Source: Stomoxys calcitrans (Eukaryota; Arthropoda; Insecta; Diptera; Muscidae). From it: a stretch of DNA of 64,000 bases. The stretch spans positions 61,740,930 through 61,804,929 of the forward strand of contig NC_081552.1 of the NCBI RefSeq assembly GCF_963082655.1. The letters run 5' to 3'. A program made the translations under genes and the position numbers. Shown here in pieces: positions 35,963 to 46,185 of the stretch (the first letter of the stretch is position 1; every line of letters starts with the position of its first letter). Below the pieces are notes generated by a model. It saw only the letters and a list, made by a program, of their open reading frames with translations. It made no database searches and had not been told where the DNA came from.

Positions 35963-36953
35963 GACAAGTAAACGGGCGTTAAGTTCGGCCGAGCCGAACT
36001 TTGAATACCCACCACCTCGGGTTCATATGTAAACCACCTTTCGTCATAATCCGGTGAAAACGCATAATTTATGCCCCCATAGCAGCTATATCGAAAAATG
36101 GTCAGATTTGGACCAAATTCGACATGCGTATTGAGTGGTCTAATAAGTACAAGTCATTGTTCAATTTTGTAGATCAAATATTGGCCTTTTTGGTAGCCAT
36201 AGCCAAATATAGACCGACCTGAACCATATACGATATGGATGCCGAAAAGCCCAACATAAATTACTGTGTAAAATTTTAGCGAAATCGTATTATAAATGTG
36301 CCTTTTATGGGGCCAAGACTTTAAATCGAGAGCTGGGTCTATATGGCGGCGATATCCAAATCTGAACCGATCTGGGCCAAATTGCAGAGGGATACCGAAA
36401 GACCTTGCATAACTCATTGTCCTACATTTTAGCGAAATCGGACAATAAATGCGCCTTTTATGGGTCAAAAACCTTAAATCGAGAGGTCGGTTTATATGGC
36501 AGCTGTATCCAAATCTGGACCGATCTGAGCCAAATTGCACACAAATTTCGAAGAGCCTAACGCAACTCACTTTCCCAAATTTCGGCGACAACGGAAAAAA
36601 ATATGCCTTTAAGGGCGCTAAACCTTAAATCGAGAGATCGGTCTATATGGCAGCTATATCCAAAGCTGCCCCGATCAGGACCAAATTGAAGATGTCGCAG
36701 GTCCATTAGCATCTCACTGTCCCAAATTTTGGCAAAATGTGGTAATAAATGTGGCTGTTATTGGCCTAAGACCCTAAATCGGCGGATCGGTCTATATGGG
36801 GGCTATATAAAGATATAGTCCGATATAGCCCATCTTCGAACTTAACCTGTTTATGGATATAAAAAGAATTAACGCAAAGTTTCATCTCAATATCTCTATT
36901 TTTAAAGACTGTGTCGTGAATATATCCCCATTCTTCGGTGGAGGGTATAAAAA
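35963..36953 (+). mobile_element. HINE-B element with deleted microsatellite
   Basis: ACAAGTAAACGGGCGTTAAG start, TTCGGCCGAGCCGAA palindrome (one change), five diverged monomers, then a jump from AAAGACTGTGTCGTGA straight to ATATATCCCCATTCTTCGG and the end GGTGGAGGGTATAAAA. The microsatellite and the ATATATACTTTATAGGG block are missing. Confidence 0.9.
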
Positions 36954-36956
36954 CGT

Positions 36957-37157
36957 ATATTAACGTAGAAATTTTTTTTAAAAAATTAAAATTTTATTTT
37001 AAAGTTAAAAAAAATTTTTTTTTTAGCCCCTACAACAAAAAAAAAGTCTTTTTAACATTTAATGTCCATTTGGCGGAGAAAGCTAAGTTAAATGATTTTG
37101 GTATTAAGTCGCACCTGCTGTCAAAAGAAGTAGGGTTATTGCCATAAATTTATTTTT
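36957..37157 (+). repeat. Inverted-repeat arm, left
   Basis: An AT-rich arm with TTTAGCCCCTACAACAAAA, GGCGGAGAAAGCTAAGTTAAATG and TGCTGTCAAAAGAAGTAGGG. It pairs as reverse complement with 37440-37625. A third copy, in the right-arm orientation, is at 41313-41473. Confidence 0.85.
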
Positions 37158-37439
37158 ATACCCTCCACCATAGGATGGGGGTATACTAATTTCGTCATTC
37201 TGTTTGTAACACCTCGAAATATGCGTCTAAGACCCCATAAAGTATATATATTCTTGATCGTCATGTCATTTTAAGTTGATCTAGCCATGTCCGTCCGTCA
37301 GTCTGTCGAAAGCACGCAAACTGAAATATTACACAATGACTTCTACATTGTTCAGCATTCATTTATGTTCCGAATCGGACTATAACATGATATAGCTCCA
37401 ATAGCTCAACAGTTCTTATTTAATATTCTATGTTTGCCT
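37158..37439 (-). mobile_element. HINE-A fragment between the inverted-repeat arms
   Basis: A minus-strand 3' end (TATACCCTCCACCATAGG), CCATAAAGTATATATTC, a short GTCCGTCCGTCAGTCTG, then a 5'-proximal piece (GTTCTTATTTAATATTCTATG) like the start of the copies at 38438 and 42568. It has no 5' palindrome, and the middle is deleted. Confidence 0.8.
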
Positions 37440-37625
37440 ATGGCATAAAAATAAATTTATGGCAATAACCCTACTTCTTTTGACAGCAGGTTCTATTTAA
37501 TGCCAAAATCATTAAATTCAGCTTTCTCCGCTAAATGGTCATTAAATATTAAGAAAACCATTTTTTGTTGTAGGGGCTAAAGAAAATTTTTTTTTAACTT
37601 TTTAAAATTTCAATTTAAAAACAAA
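37440..37625 (-). repeat. Inverted-repeat arm, right
   Basis: Reverse complement of 36957-37157 with scattered differences: CCCTACTTCTTTTGACAGCAGG, CAGCTTTCTCCGCTAAATGG, TTTTGTTGTAGGGGCTAAAG. Together with the loop it would form a foldback of about 670 bp. Confidence 0.85.
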
Positions 37626-38290
37626 GAATAATAAGTGATATTGAATTATAAATTATTTGAATTACGTCAGCAATTAAATGAAAAGTGTTAAGGACTCGGA
37701 AACACAAATTTAAAACCCCGAAATGATCACCCAGATTAACTTACATTTTAAATATACAAAATAAGTATTTCATGTAAGACCATTTCTTTTTTTTAGAATT
37801 CTATAATTTTCAATCCAGTGTTTAACGCAATTGATACGGAGCTTATAGTGATTAAGAAACAAAAATTCTAGTAGAAATTTGTTAGTTCTGTTGGCTATGA
37901 CCGTAGATTTGAGCACAGTGAAATATTATTTAAAGCATTTTAAAATTTACTGCTTTGAATTTTTGATCTTCTTCCAAGCAAAATCTTTTTACAATGTAAA
38001 GATTTTGCGAATAATGATTTCATTATGTGTTATGTCCGAAAATCTTTAATAAAAATCTTTAGGACTTAAAAAAAATGTTGGAAATTATAAGCATATACGA
38101 CAATATTTGTATACAATTTTTACCGGACTTATTTTCCTTCGTTTGGAGATTTTGTTTGGATAGTGTTGACCTGTTTAAAAATATCTTCAATTTTGTTGTA
38201 TTGTATCGTCTATAGGTCCATGAAAACACAAATGTTTAGTGTTTTTTCTTTTATTTCACCACATGCAATCGAACACGATTTAAAAAAAAA
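37626..38290. other. AT-rich unassigned sequence
   Basis: About 665 bp, AT-rich, no ORF of note and no recognised repeat. Probably the continuation of the unit that carries the inverted-repeat arms or host intergenic DNA. Confidence 0.4.
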
Positions 38291-40604
38291 AAACAAGTAA
38301 AAAGGCGTTAAGTTCGGCCGGGCCGAACTTTGGATACCCACCACCTCGGGTATATATGTAAACCACCTTTCATCAAAATCCAGTGAAAATTGCATACATT
38401 TTGTCCCATAGCAGTTATATCGAAACATTGTATATCTAACAAGTACGACCGTGCTAAGTTCGGCCGGGCCGAATCTTATATACCCTCCACCATTGATCGC
38501 ATTTGTCGAGTTCTATGCGCGGTATCTCTTTTTAGACAAACATAGAATATTGAATAAGAACTGCTATCCTATTGGAGCTATATCAAGTTATAGTCCAATT
38601 CGGACCATAATTGAATGCTGATTGACATAGAAGTCATTGTGTAATATTTCAGTTCATTCGGATAAGAATTGCGCCTTGTAAGGGCTCAAGAAGCAAAATC
38701 GGGAGATAGGTTTATATGGGAGTTATATCAGCATAGACCGATTTAGACCGTACTTGGCACAGCTTTTGAAAGTCACAACAGAACAATATATGCAAAATGT
38801 CAGCCAAATCGGATGAGAATTCGGCCCTCTAGAGGTTCGAGAAGTCAAGATCCCAGATCGGTTTATATGGCAGCTGTATCAGGTTCTATATCGATTTACG
38901 CCATACTTAGCACAGTTTTTGGAAGTCATAACAAAACACATCATGCAAAATTTCCGCCAAGAAGTCAAGATCCAAGATCGGTTTATATGACACCTATACC
39001 AGATTATGAACCGATTTGAATCATACTCCGCACAGTTGTTGGAAGTAATACCAAAACACTACGTGAAAAATTTTAGTTAAATCGGACGATAAATGCGCCC
39101 TCTAGAGGCTCAAGAAGTCAAGACCCAAGATCGGTTTATATGATAGCTATACCAGATTATGAATACTTGGCACAATTGTTGGATATCATAACAAAATACG
39201 TCGTGCAAAATTTCATTCCAATCGGATACGATTTGCGCCTTCTAGAGGTTCAAGAAGTCAAGACCCAAGATCGGTTTATATGGCAGCTATATCAAAACAT
39301 GGACCGATATGGCCCATTTACAATACCAACCGACCTACACTAATAAGAAGAATTTGTGCAAAATTTCAAGCGGCTAGCTCTACTCCTTCGGAAGTTAGCG
39401 TGCTTTCGACAGGCAGACGGACGGACGGACGGACAGACGGACGGACATGGCCAGATCGACATAAAATTTCGCGACGATCAAGAATATACATACTTTATGG
39501 GGTCTCAGACGAATATTTCGAGTAGTTACAAATAGAATGACGAAATTAGTATACCCCCCATCTTATGGTGGAGGGTATAAAAATAAACCGATCTGAACTA
39601 TATACAACACGGATGTCTATAAACCTAACATAAGTCACTGTGTGAAATTTCAGTGAAATCGGATTTTAAATGTGCCTTTTATGGGACCAAGACTTTAAAT
39701 CGAGAAATAAGTCTATATGGCAGCTATATCCAAATCTGGACCGATCGGGGCCAAATTGAAGAAATATGTAACAGGGCCTAAGACAACTCACTGTCCCAAA
39801 TTTAAGCAAAATCGGATAATAAATGTGGCTTTTGTGGGCCTAAGACCCTAAATTTAAGGATCGGTCTATATGGCAGATATATCCAAACCTGGACCGATCT
39901 GGGCCAAATTAACAAAAGATGTCGAAGGGCCTAACACAACTAACTGTCTCAAATTTCAGCAAAATCGGATAATAAATGTGGCTTTTATGGGTCTAAGACC
40001 CTAAATCGGAGGATCGGTCTATATGGCAGCTATATCCAAATTTGGACCGATCTGGGCCAAATTGATAAAGGATGCCGAAGAGCCTAACACAACTCACTAC
40101 CCCAAATTTCAGCAAAATCGGATAATAAATGTGGCTTTTATCGGCCTAAGACCCTTAATCGGAGGATCGGTCTATATGACAGCTATATCTAAATCTTTAC
40201 CGATCTGAGCCAAATTTAAGGAGGATGGCGAAGGGCCAAACACAACTCACTGTTCCAAATTTCAGCAAAATCGGATAATAAATGTGGCTTTTATGGGTCT
40301 AAGACCCTAAATCGGAGGATCGGTCTATATGGCAGCTATATCCAAATCTGGACCGATCTGAGCCAAATTGACGAAGGATGTCGAAGGGCCTAACACAACT
40401 CTCTGTCCCAAATTTCAGCAAAATCGGATTATAAATGTGGCTTTAATGGGCCTAAGTCCCCTAATCGGCCGATCGGTCTATATATCCGATATAGCCCATC
40501 TTCGAACTTAACCTGCTTATGGACAAAAAACCTGTGCAAAATTTCAGCTCAATATCTCTATTTTTAAAGACTGTAGCGTGATTTCAACAGACAGACGGAC
40601 GGAC
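38291..40604 (+). mobile_element. HINE-B element split by a HINE-A
   Basis: The HINE-B 5' part (38291-38437) stops in a monomer. HINE-B resumes at about 39581 with AAATAAACCGATCTGAAC and continues as six further monomers to ACAGACAGACGGACGGACGG at 40585-40604. Its 3' block is replaced by a HINE-A fragment joined at the microsatellite. Confidence 0.9.
38438..39580 (+). mobile_element. HINE-A element nested in HINE-B
   Basis: AACAAGTACGACCGTGC start, palindrome, the subfamily start with ACAAACATAGAATATTGAATAAG, monomers, microsatellite at about 39409-39447, terminal ATGGTGGAGGGTATAAAA. Complete. Confidence 0.93.
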
Positions 40605-40996
40605 GGCTTATATGGCAGCTATATCAGGTTATAAACCGATTCGAACCATACTTAGAACAGTTGTTGAAAGTGATACCAAACCACCACGTGCAAAATTTCA
40701 GTCAAATCGCTCACTCTAGAAGCTCAATAATTTAAGACCCAAGATAGGTTTAAATGGCAGCTACACAAAATTTATCGATTTGGCCCATTTACAATCCCAA
40801 CCAACCTACACTAATAGAAAGTATTTACGCAAAATTTCAAGCTTTCGACAAACAGACGGACATGGCTAGATCGACTTAAAATGTCATGACGATCAAGAAT
40901 AAATATATACTTTATGGAGTCTTAGACATATATTTCGAGATGTTACAAACAGAATGACTAAATTAGTATACCCCCATCTTATGGTGCAGGGTATAA
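40605..40996 (+). mobile_element. HINE-A 3' fragment joined to HINE-B
   Basis: It starts in a monomer (CTTATATGGCAGCTATATCAGG), has one diverged monomer, a reduced microsatellite (ACAAACAGACGGACATGG), and ends CTTATGGTGCAGGGTATAA. Confidence 0.85.
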
Positions 40997-41312
40997 TTAC
41001 TAATTATTCTTTGGAAAAGTTGCTCAGACTAACAAGCTAAGTATTAAATTTAAAGACATTTTTTGAATAATATTTTTTCTACAGATTAAAAATTTCAATA
41101 AAAATAATAAAACGATAATTAAGAAAAAATTCTATGGAATCATGAAACATTTTTGATAAATGTTTGGCTTTCGGAACAATTTTTATTAAAAGATTTTTTG
41201 GCAAAAAATTTAAACTTTCAGTAATTTTAGTTTTATCTTTTAAAAAAGTTACATTGCGATTCGGTTCAAAAAAAAAAATTGCGTTCGCTTTTAATGTCTA
41301 ATTGCTTTTGAT
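40997..41312. other. AT-rich unassigned sequence
   Basis: About 315 bp, low GC, nothing recognised. Directly followed by a third copy of the inverted-repeat arm. Confidence 0.4.
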
Positions 41313-41473
41313 ATATATGGCAATAATCCTACTTCTTTAAACAGCAGATGCTATTTCGTGCCAAAATCACTAAATCCAGCTTTCTTCGCTAAATGATCAT
41401 AAAATATTAAGAAAATTATTTTTTCTTTTAGGGACATAGAAAATTGAAACATTTTTAAAATTCAAAATATTGA
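41313..41473 (-). repeat. Third copy of the inverted-repeat arm
   Basis: Contains CCTACTTCTTTAAACAGCAG, CCAGCTTTCTTCGCTAAATG and TTTCTTTTAGGGAC, matching 37440-37625 in the same orientation with more divergence. A solo arm, so this is a dispersed repeat family. Confidence 0.75.
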
Positions 41474-42168
41474 AAACCAGCAAGGAAGGGCAAAAGTCGG
41501 GAGGTGCTGAGTACAATGTGCAAGTACAATGTGGGAGCTATATCCAATTTTGATGGACCTCAACGGATGTTTTCAGATGAGTTATTAAACAATTCGTATG
41601 AAATTTCGATCAAATATGTTCAAACTATAATAACTACGGCTGACAAATGACAACATTATTGCAAATCTGTACCGATTTTGAGCAAACTTCTCAAATATTG
41701 TGGTAGTCGTAGAGGAAAGCGTTGTGCATAATTTTGGCAACTTGATCAATAAATGCACTTGCAGTGGCTCTTGGAGTCAAAATCGGGCGATATACATATA
41801 TGACAGCTATATCTAAATCTACACCGATTTCTATGAAATTCACCAGTAATGTCGAGAGAGAGATATGTATAGGAGCTATATCCAAATCTGAACCAATTTT
41901 TTCCAATTTCAAAAGGCTTCGTCTCTAGGCCGAAAAACATGCCTGTATCAAATTTTAAGACGATCGGATGAAAACTGCGACCTGTACTTTGTACACAAAT
42001 TATCTTAGCCAGAAGGACAGACAGACGGACATAGCTAAATCGAATCAGAAAGTGATTCGGAGTCGATCGGAATAGTTATCAACGTATCTATCTCTCTTTC
42101 TTCTGGGTGTTACAAACAAATGCACTAAGCTTTAATACCCTGTACCACAGTAGTAGTATAGGGTATTA
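41474..42168 (+). mobile_element. HINE-D element
   Basis: It starts AACCAGCAAGGAAGGGCAAAAG and ends ACCACAGTAGTAGTATAGGG plus TATTAAAA. It has AAATCTGAACC-GGAGCTATATCC monomer pieces, GGACAGACAGACGGACATAGC and CTAAATCGAATCAGAAAGTG. Same architecture as the other HINEs but a distinct family; another copy is at 57479. Confidence 0.8.
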
Positions 42169-42567
42169 AAATAAATAAACTTGAGCTGGAAGAAGTTTCT
42201 TTAATTTGCAGAGCAGTCCTTTGTGATAAACTTTGTCAAAAGCTTGTTGGACATCTAAACATACAGCAGAGCAATACAATTGTAGCTGGAGTGCGGTGGA
42301 TATAGTTTTTACAATTCGGTGACATTGTTCAGGTGTCGCGTGCTTCTGTCGAAATCCGAACTGGTATTCTTAAATAATGTTATGTTCTTCCAATACTGGT
42401 AGCAAGCGTTGTATAAAAATCCTTTCAAAAATTTTCCAAAATGCAGCGAGTAGACTTATTGGACTATATGAGCTTATGTTGTTTTCCGGTTTATTTGATT
42501 AATGTATCATTCCAATTTCGGCACATTTCCATTGGGTTGGGATATGTTGTAATCTTAGTATAGAGTT
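42169..42567 (-). pseudogene. jockey-1 reverse transcriptase, core part
   Basis: Minus-strand pieces in changing frames: RLQHIPTQWKCAEIGMI, a stretch equivalent to YSPISLLAAFWKIFERI, EYQFGFRQKHATPEQCHRI, and AVCLDVQQAFDKVYHKGLL with the first catalytic Asp. The segment ends before the FADD box. It is related to jockey-2 at 60999-63665. Confidence 0.88.
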
Positions 42568-43744
42568 AACAAGTAAGAGCGTGCTAAGTTCGGCCGGGCC
42601 GAATCTTATATACCCTCCACCATTGATCTCATTTGTCGAGTTCTATGTGCGGTATCTCTTTTTAGACAAACATAGAATATTGAATAAGAACTGTTATCCT
42701 ATTGGAGCTATATCAAGTTATAGACCGATTCGGACCATAATTGAATGCTGATTGACATTGTAGAAGTCATTGTCTAATATTTTAGTTCATTCGGATAAGA
42801 ATTGCGCCTTGTAAGGGCTCAAGAAGCAAAATCGGGAGATAGGTTTATATGGGAGCTGTATCAAGCTATTGATCGATTCAGACCATACTAGACACGTATG
42901 TTGAAGGTCATGAGAGAAGGCCTTGTACAAAATTTCAGCCAAATCGGATGAGAATTGGGCCAAGATCTCAGATCGGTTTATATGGCAGCTATATCAGGTT
43001 CTATATCGATTTACGCCATACTTAGCACAGTTATTGGAAGTCATAACAAAACACCTCATGCAAAATTTCAGCCAAATCAGATGAGAATTGCGCCATCACT
43101 TGGCTCAAGAAGTCAAGATCCAAGATCGGTTTATATGGCAGCTATATCAGGTTATGAACCGATTTAAACCATACTTAGCACAATTGTTGGATATCATAAC
43201 AAAATACGTCGTGCAAGATTTCATTCCAATCGGATAAGAATTGCGCACTCTAGAGGCTCAAGAAGTCAAGACCCAAGATCGGTTTATATGGCAGCTATAT
43301 CAGGTTATGGACCGATTTAAACCATACTTAGCACAATTGTTGGATATCATAACAAAATACGTCGTGCAAGATTTCATTCCAATCGGATAAGAATTGCGCA
43401 CTCTAGAGGCTCAAGAAGTCAAGACCCAAGATCGGTTTATATGGCAGCTATATCAAAACATGGACTGATATGGCCCATTTACAATACCTACCGATCTATA
43501 CTAAAAAGAAGTATTTGTGCAAAATTTCAGGCAGCTAGCTTTACTCCTTCGGAAGTTAGCGTGCATTCGACAGACAGACGGACGGACGGACGGACAGACG
43601 GACGGACATTGCTAGATCGACATAAAATTTCGCGACGATCAAGAATATATATACTTTATGGGGTCTCAGACGAATATTTCGAGTAGTTACAAACAGAATG
43701 ACGAAATTAGTATACCCCCCATCCTATGGTGGAGGGTATAAAAA
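42568..43744 (+). mobile_element. HINE-A element nested in jockey-1
   Basis: Complete copy: AACAAGTAAGAGCGTGC start, palindrome, the ACAAACATAGAATATTGAATAAG subfamily 5' part, monomers exactly 153 bp apart (43124, 43277, 43430), microsatellite at about 43568-43608, end ATGGTGGAGGGTATAAAA. Confidence 0.94.
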
Positions 43745-44358
43745 TTAGTGTGAAGAAAATTATGGCTTAAAATGGAAGGTCTTTAACTACTTTGGAGTTA
43801 ATTTTGTCATATCCGGGTGCTTTTGTTGAGTTTAGTTTTTGCATTTCGTTTGCAACTTCCCTTGGAGATATATGTTTAATAGGTCTGTCCATTTCACAGG
43901 CCACATTTAGAAATTGTATTACTTCTGTTTCTTGGCAAGAGAATGTAAATGGTTTAAATGTATTGGTTAAATGAGTGGCAAATGATGAGGCTTTCTGCGA
44001 ATCTGTGCAACACCATGTATTATTGAGTCGTTTAGTTTAGCAGGTCTTTTGCTTTCCATAGATCGTAATCAGAATTTTTGATGAGTATATTAGGTTTTGC
44101 AGATATCTAGCTATTTCTTGGTTTTTTCAAATTCGATTTTTTTCCGAAACAGTTTTTGTGGCGCAGTTTAAATTTCCTTTATCAGTTGAATTCCTGGTCC
44201 TTTGCCATAAACGACGAAGTCTTCTCTTATTGGGAATCAATCGCCTCATTTCAGCAGAAACTTGCACTTGGGAGTCGTTACGATTATATGGCGTTGCCAT
44301 TGGGGTTGAGAATGCAGCAGCTTCATGGATAGAAGCCGTGAAAATTTCTACAGCGTCG
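43745..44358 (-). pseudogene. jockey-1 linker and reverse transcriptase start
   Basis: The minus strand reads AVEIFTASIHEAAAFSTPMA next to the Transib, then NKRRLRRLWQRTRN, and further on EMQKLNSTKAPGYDKI, the RT motif-0/1 region of jockey-like elements. Frameshifts lie near 44130 and 44060. It connects with 49708 on the far side of the Transib. Confidence 0.85.
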
Positions 44359-45794
44359 CACAGTGGGCCAAATGGCAAAAAAATTGGAAATAAGTCTACA
44401 ACTTTTTATCTGTTGATTTTAGCCATACAAAATGTTCTAGACATTTGTAGAGGAGGACATAGGCTTTCAGAAAAGTGCTGTTGTTGGTCCATATCTTTAA
44501 TACAGGGTGAGCTACAGGGTGTCAAAGTTGACCACTTTTGACTTCTCCAAGCTTCTGGGGGCCATAACTTTTGATCTACTCAACCGATTTACATGATTTA
44601 GGACTCTAGAGAAAGAGCTTGACAAGATCTAAAAAACTTATGCATAAAGTACCATGCCATCGTGTACTGTTAAGGAGTTATGAATTGTTTAATTTTAAAA
44701 TATGAAAATTTGGCCTTGGTTTTTTTCAGTGTTTTTTAAATAACTCCGTCAATTTTAAAGCTATAAACTTCATACTTCACACAAATTATGCCAGCATATG
44801 TGTGCATAAAATACAAAAGGAATCACGTGAATATCTTTGGCGGTTTAAAAATGGCATCGTTTTCAATATGAAAAATATTTTTTTTGTCAAAAAATTGCAA
44901 AATTTTTCAAAAAAGATACTCCCATTTCCTTTAAGTTTTCGCAAACTTTGGCCGTCAAAGCATTATCATTTCTTTCCATTTTCACAAAGTCGAGGTATTA
45001 AGAAAAGTTTTAAGTGCTAATTTGGCTAATTTCGATATCAAACAACACCGTTATCTTAAGACCAAAATGGCCAATTTTTTTACTAAACTTCAAAAGTTTC
45101 TCACTGGAAAAAAAGTTCCACGGGGATTTTTTCGCTTTTTTTGAACTTAAATGAAAGCTTAAAATGTTCCCAACATTTTAAGGTATGTCTCGCCATATCC
45201 TAGCCATAAATGAGATCGTAGCGATCAAAATACTGAAAAAAGTCAATTTTCAAGTAGTGCTATATTCATTGCTAAAAAACAAGTATTACGTCACATTTTA
45301 TTGCAAAGATGTTAAATAAACTTTTATTTGGTAACACTTCTTCTACAAAACACAAAAAGAATCATGGAAATATCTCTATTCTATTCCATTTTATGGAACC
45401 GGCAATAAAAAAGTCAATTTTTCAAAAAAGTCGAATTTCCCAAATTTTGTTTTTGTTGTCCTAATTGCACATGACACACTATAGCCATATTTACGCAACA
45501 TACCTTATCGTAAAGGAAATTTTCATACCTTTCCAACGATGTATAAAACATTTCTCAACTCGGATTCTATCTACTCTAAAATTCATTTACACTTCATTAA
45601 ACTCTATATAAAAATGTCTATTTGTGAAATGGAACCTTATATGGGGCCTACACTAAAACATTGATAGATTTGCCCAGGGTTTACAATACAAATGTGTTAG
45701 AATAAAAAAAGGTCTCCTGCCAAAGTTTAAAAAAATTGGAATAAAAATATGTGTTTTAGAGCGAAAACACTTCGCATCGGCGTGCGTTTGTATA
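44359..45794 (+). repeat. Transib left terminal inverted repeat, 1436 bp
   Basis: Reverse complement of 48272-49707 in exact register (paired positions sum to 94066 at every point checked), with rare mismatches seen only near the inner end (CGGCG against CGCCG). The outer end is CACAGTG, a 12-base spacer, then an A-rich AAAAAATTG. The repeat holds a 72-codon ORF (44802-45020) that is identical in both arms; it is probably not a gene. Confidence 0.95.
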
Positions 45795-46185
45795 GTACCT
45801 ACATCTATTTTTAATGTAAGCTGATGATTTTTGAATAAAAAGTAACCTAGAAATATACCTGCATATATATATATATTTGTGTTAAGATTTGATGCAGACA
45901 AATGTTACCTGTTTCGCTATGTCGAATTCCCAGGAAATCCACCGTATCAATGAATGTGAAAAAACCTACCCATAAAAAATTCATTGTCATTTTTTTTAAC
46001 CAAATTCGAGTCCAGGTAAATAATTATAGAAGAGTAAGTAAAAAGAGGCACTTTGGACCCCTTTTTACGATTGCGTCTGATACCTGAAATGGGTCATTAA
46101 TTGTGAATATATTGCATAAATATTTGAACAAAATCCAAATTTTCTTCATTATATTTTGTAGAGGCGTAAAGGACATTTATAAGTT
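45795..46185 (+). promoter_or_regulatory. Transib 5' leader with candidate intron
   Basis: A 391-bp stretch between the left repeat and the transposase ATG. It contains a plausible intron: donor CAG|GTAAAT at 46016 and acceptor TTTTGTAG at about 46161. A short 5' exon would lie upstream; its coding content is unclear, since the 61-codon ORF at 45902 does not join the transposase in frame. TATATATATA at about 45866 could act in transcription start. Splicing and promoter are inferences. Confidence 0.4.

Noticed and set aside
3273..39525. Many similar ORFs inside HINE copies (MAAISKHGPIWPIYN…, SRSQDPRSVYMAAIS…)
   Set aside because: They are translations of the 153-bp monomer and the microsatellite. 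The period is divisible by three, so frames stay open by length alone; they appear on both strands without a conserved start.
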